From the NCBI GenBank assembly GCA_025924755.1, contig JAICHT010000227.1, positions 1 to 5,953 on the forward strand: a stretch of DNA of 5,953 nucleotides, in the 5' to 3' direction. The translations under genes were made by a program, and so were the position numbers. Below, in pieces: positions 5,402 to 5,953 of this stretch (position 1 is its first letter; every line of letters begins with the position of its first letter). This DNA comes from Chitinophagaceae bacterium (lineage in GTDB: Bacteria; Bacteroidota; Bacteroidia; Chitinophagales; Chitinophagaceae). Under the pieces are notes generated by a model. The model worked only from the letters and a program-made list of their open reading frames with translations. It was not told the DNA's origin and did not search any database.

Positions 5402-5656
5402 ATGGCAACGAATTACAACCCCGAACACAAGGAAGGAAAAGTAGCATCTGCTATTGAAGAACAAACAGCTAAAATACCATCTGACGTATTTTTATGGGCA
5501 GCATTAGGCTCTATGGCTGTTTCTTTAACCCTGCATTTAGCGGGTCCTAAAAAACTTAGTTTGTTTGTAGGGCAATGGGCAGCTCCTTTCCTGCTTTTAG
5601 GCCTTTACAATAAAATTGTAAAGCTTGAAGGGCACGATGGTACCAACCCGGCTTAG
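5402..5656 (+). CDS. Small two-helix inner-membrane protein of unknown function
   Basis: An 84-residue protein with a polar, charged N-terminus (about residues 1-27, MATNYNPEHKEGKVASAIEE), a first membrane helix at about 29-48 (VFLWAALGSMAVSLTLHLAG), a Pro-Lys-Lys turn at 49-51 and a second helix at about 52-70 (LSLFVGQWAAPFLLLGLYN), ending in a short polar tail. The two positive Lys residues in the turn, with acidic and basic residues on both ends, leave the topology open; a hairpin with both ends on the same side is the simplest reading. I recall similar small proteins in Chitinophagaceae-like genomes without a known role. Amphipathic N-terminal sequence with the phrase AIEEQTAKIPSD is probably the conserved face. 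It is a single-gene unit: preceded by a long leader with a strong Shine-Dalgarno sequence and followed 20 bases later by a perfect terminator. A stress-induced or abundant protein is an inference from the strong translation signals only. Confidence 0.78.
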   Translation: MATNYNPEHKEGKVASAIEEQTAKIPSDVFLWAALGSMAVSLTLHLAGPKKLSLFVGQWAAPFLLLGLYNKIVKLEGHDGTNPA

Positions 5657-5676
5657 GTTATTCCTACTACGAAATC

Positions 5677-5715
5677 AATAATAAAGGCATTGCTCAGTAA
5701 TGCCTTTATTATTTT
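5677..5715. terminator. Bidirectional intrinsic terminator
   Basis: AATAATAAAGGCATT (5677-5691) and AATGCCTTTATTATT (5699-5713) form a perfect 15-base-pair stem with a seven-base loop (GCTCAGT). The outer part of the stem is A-rich on the left and T-rich on the right, so a U tract is made in either direction. It sits between the convergent membrane protein gene and ABC transporter gene and should end both transcripts. Confidence 0.9.
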
Positions 5716-5729
5716 ATCTGGTTTTAATA

Positions 5730-5953
5730 TTACCGGTAACCCATAGCCTGCAAATGAAATAATTCCGCATAATGCCCGTTTTTTTTCAGCAATTCTTCGT
5801 GGCTGCCAATTTCAATCAGCTGTCCTTTATCCAGTACTAATATCCGGTCGGCCATGCGTACGGTAGAAAAACGGTGCGATATCAATACCGCCGATTTTCC
5901 CTTTGTCAAATCAGCAAACCGTTGAAATACTTCATATTCCGCCCTTGCATCCA
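5730..5953 (-). CDS. ABC exporter ATP-binding domain, C-terminal fragment
   Basis: This is the 3' end of a gene running in from beyond the window's right edge; 73 residues and the TAA (5730-5732) are visible. The fragment opens at DARAEYEVFQRF, just after the Walker B/D-loop position, continues with the switch histidine in AVLISHRFSTVRMADRI and ends with LVLDKGQLIEIGSHEELLKKNGHYAELFHLQA. This is the standard end of the nucleotide-binding domain in fused exporters of the MsbA/multidrug type (ABCB-like), which couple ATP hydrolysis to export of lipids, drugs or peptides across the inner membrane. The membrane domain, Walker A and signature motif are outside the window, so the substrate cannot be inferred. 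The gene converges with the small membrane protein gene and shares its terminator. Confidence 0.9.
   Translation of the reverse strand, partial: DARAEYEVFQRFADLTKGKSAVLISHRFSTVRMADRILVLDKGQLIEIGSHEELLKKNGHYAELFHLQAMGYR

Overview
The window looks like chromosome from a member of the Bacteroidota, probably a Chitinophagaceae-like soil or aquatic bacterium. This is inferred from gene content and style: a lipoprotein with a Ser-Cys lipobox followed by Lys-Lys-Asp, a Nudix-type transcription factor with a degenerate Nudix box, A/T-rich start regions mostly without Shine-Dalgarno sequences, and two exact matches to the Bacteroidota -7 promoter box (TAnnTTTG). No rRNA, tRNA, CRISPR array or insertion sequence was seen.

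Layout. Positions 1-303 (+) are the 3' end of a GH5 glycoside hydrolase. Positions 304-1761 look like a small accessory, AT-rich insert: an orphan surface lipoprotein (394-1002, +), then a VapBC-type toxin-antitoxin pair (1109-1700, +) in which the DUF2281 antitoxin is intact and the PIN toxin carries a single -1 frameshift. On the minus strand follow a DUF1737 protein (1762-1983) and, 32 bases upstream of it, a secreted protein built almost entirely from eight consecutive seven-residue charged repeats (2016-2357). Next on the minus strand are a type I L-asparaginase (2498-3532) and a HAD-family hydrolase of the beta-phosphoglucomutase type (3578-4288), which may form a two-gene transcript.

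A roughly 210-base divergent intergenic region separates the HAD gene from a plus-strand Nudix/winged-helix regulator (4501-5205). It contains a perfect inverted repeat (TTACTTTT-N8-AAAAGTAA) and a third copy of the half-site, good candidates for an operator or promoter pair. After the regulator come a perfect 12-base palindrome, a leader with potential hairpins and a strong Shine-Dalgarno sequence, and a gene for an 84-residue two-helix membrane protein (5402-5656). A perfect 15-base-pair bidirectional terminator separates that gene from the convergent 3' end of an ABC exporter gene (5730-5953, minus).

How the genes fit together: the only tight units are the toxin-antitoxin pair, the DUF1737/heptad-repeat pair and possibly HAD-asparaginase. 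The regulator probably controls itself and perhaps the divergent HAD gene. I did not find a convincing new multi-gene defence or metabolic system. The most unusual items are the heptad-repeat secreted protein, the broken toxin beside an intact antitoxin, the Asn-for-Asp change in the HAD catalytic motif, and the two intergenic regions with inverted repeats.
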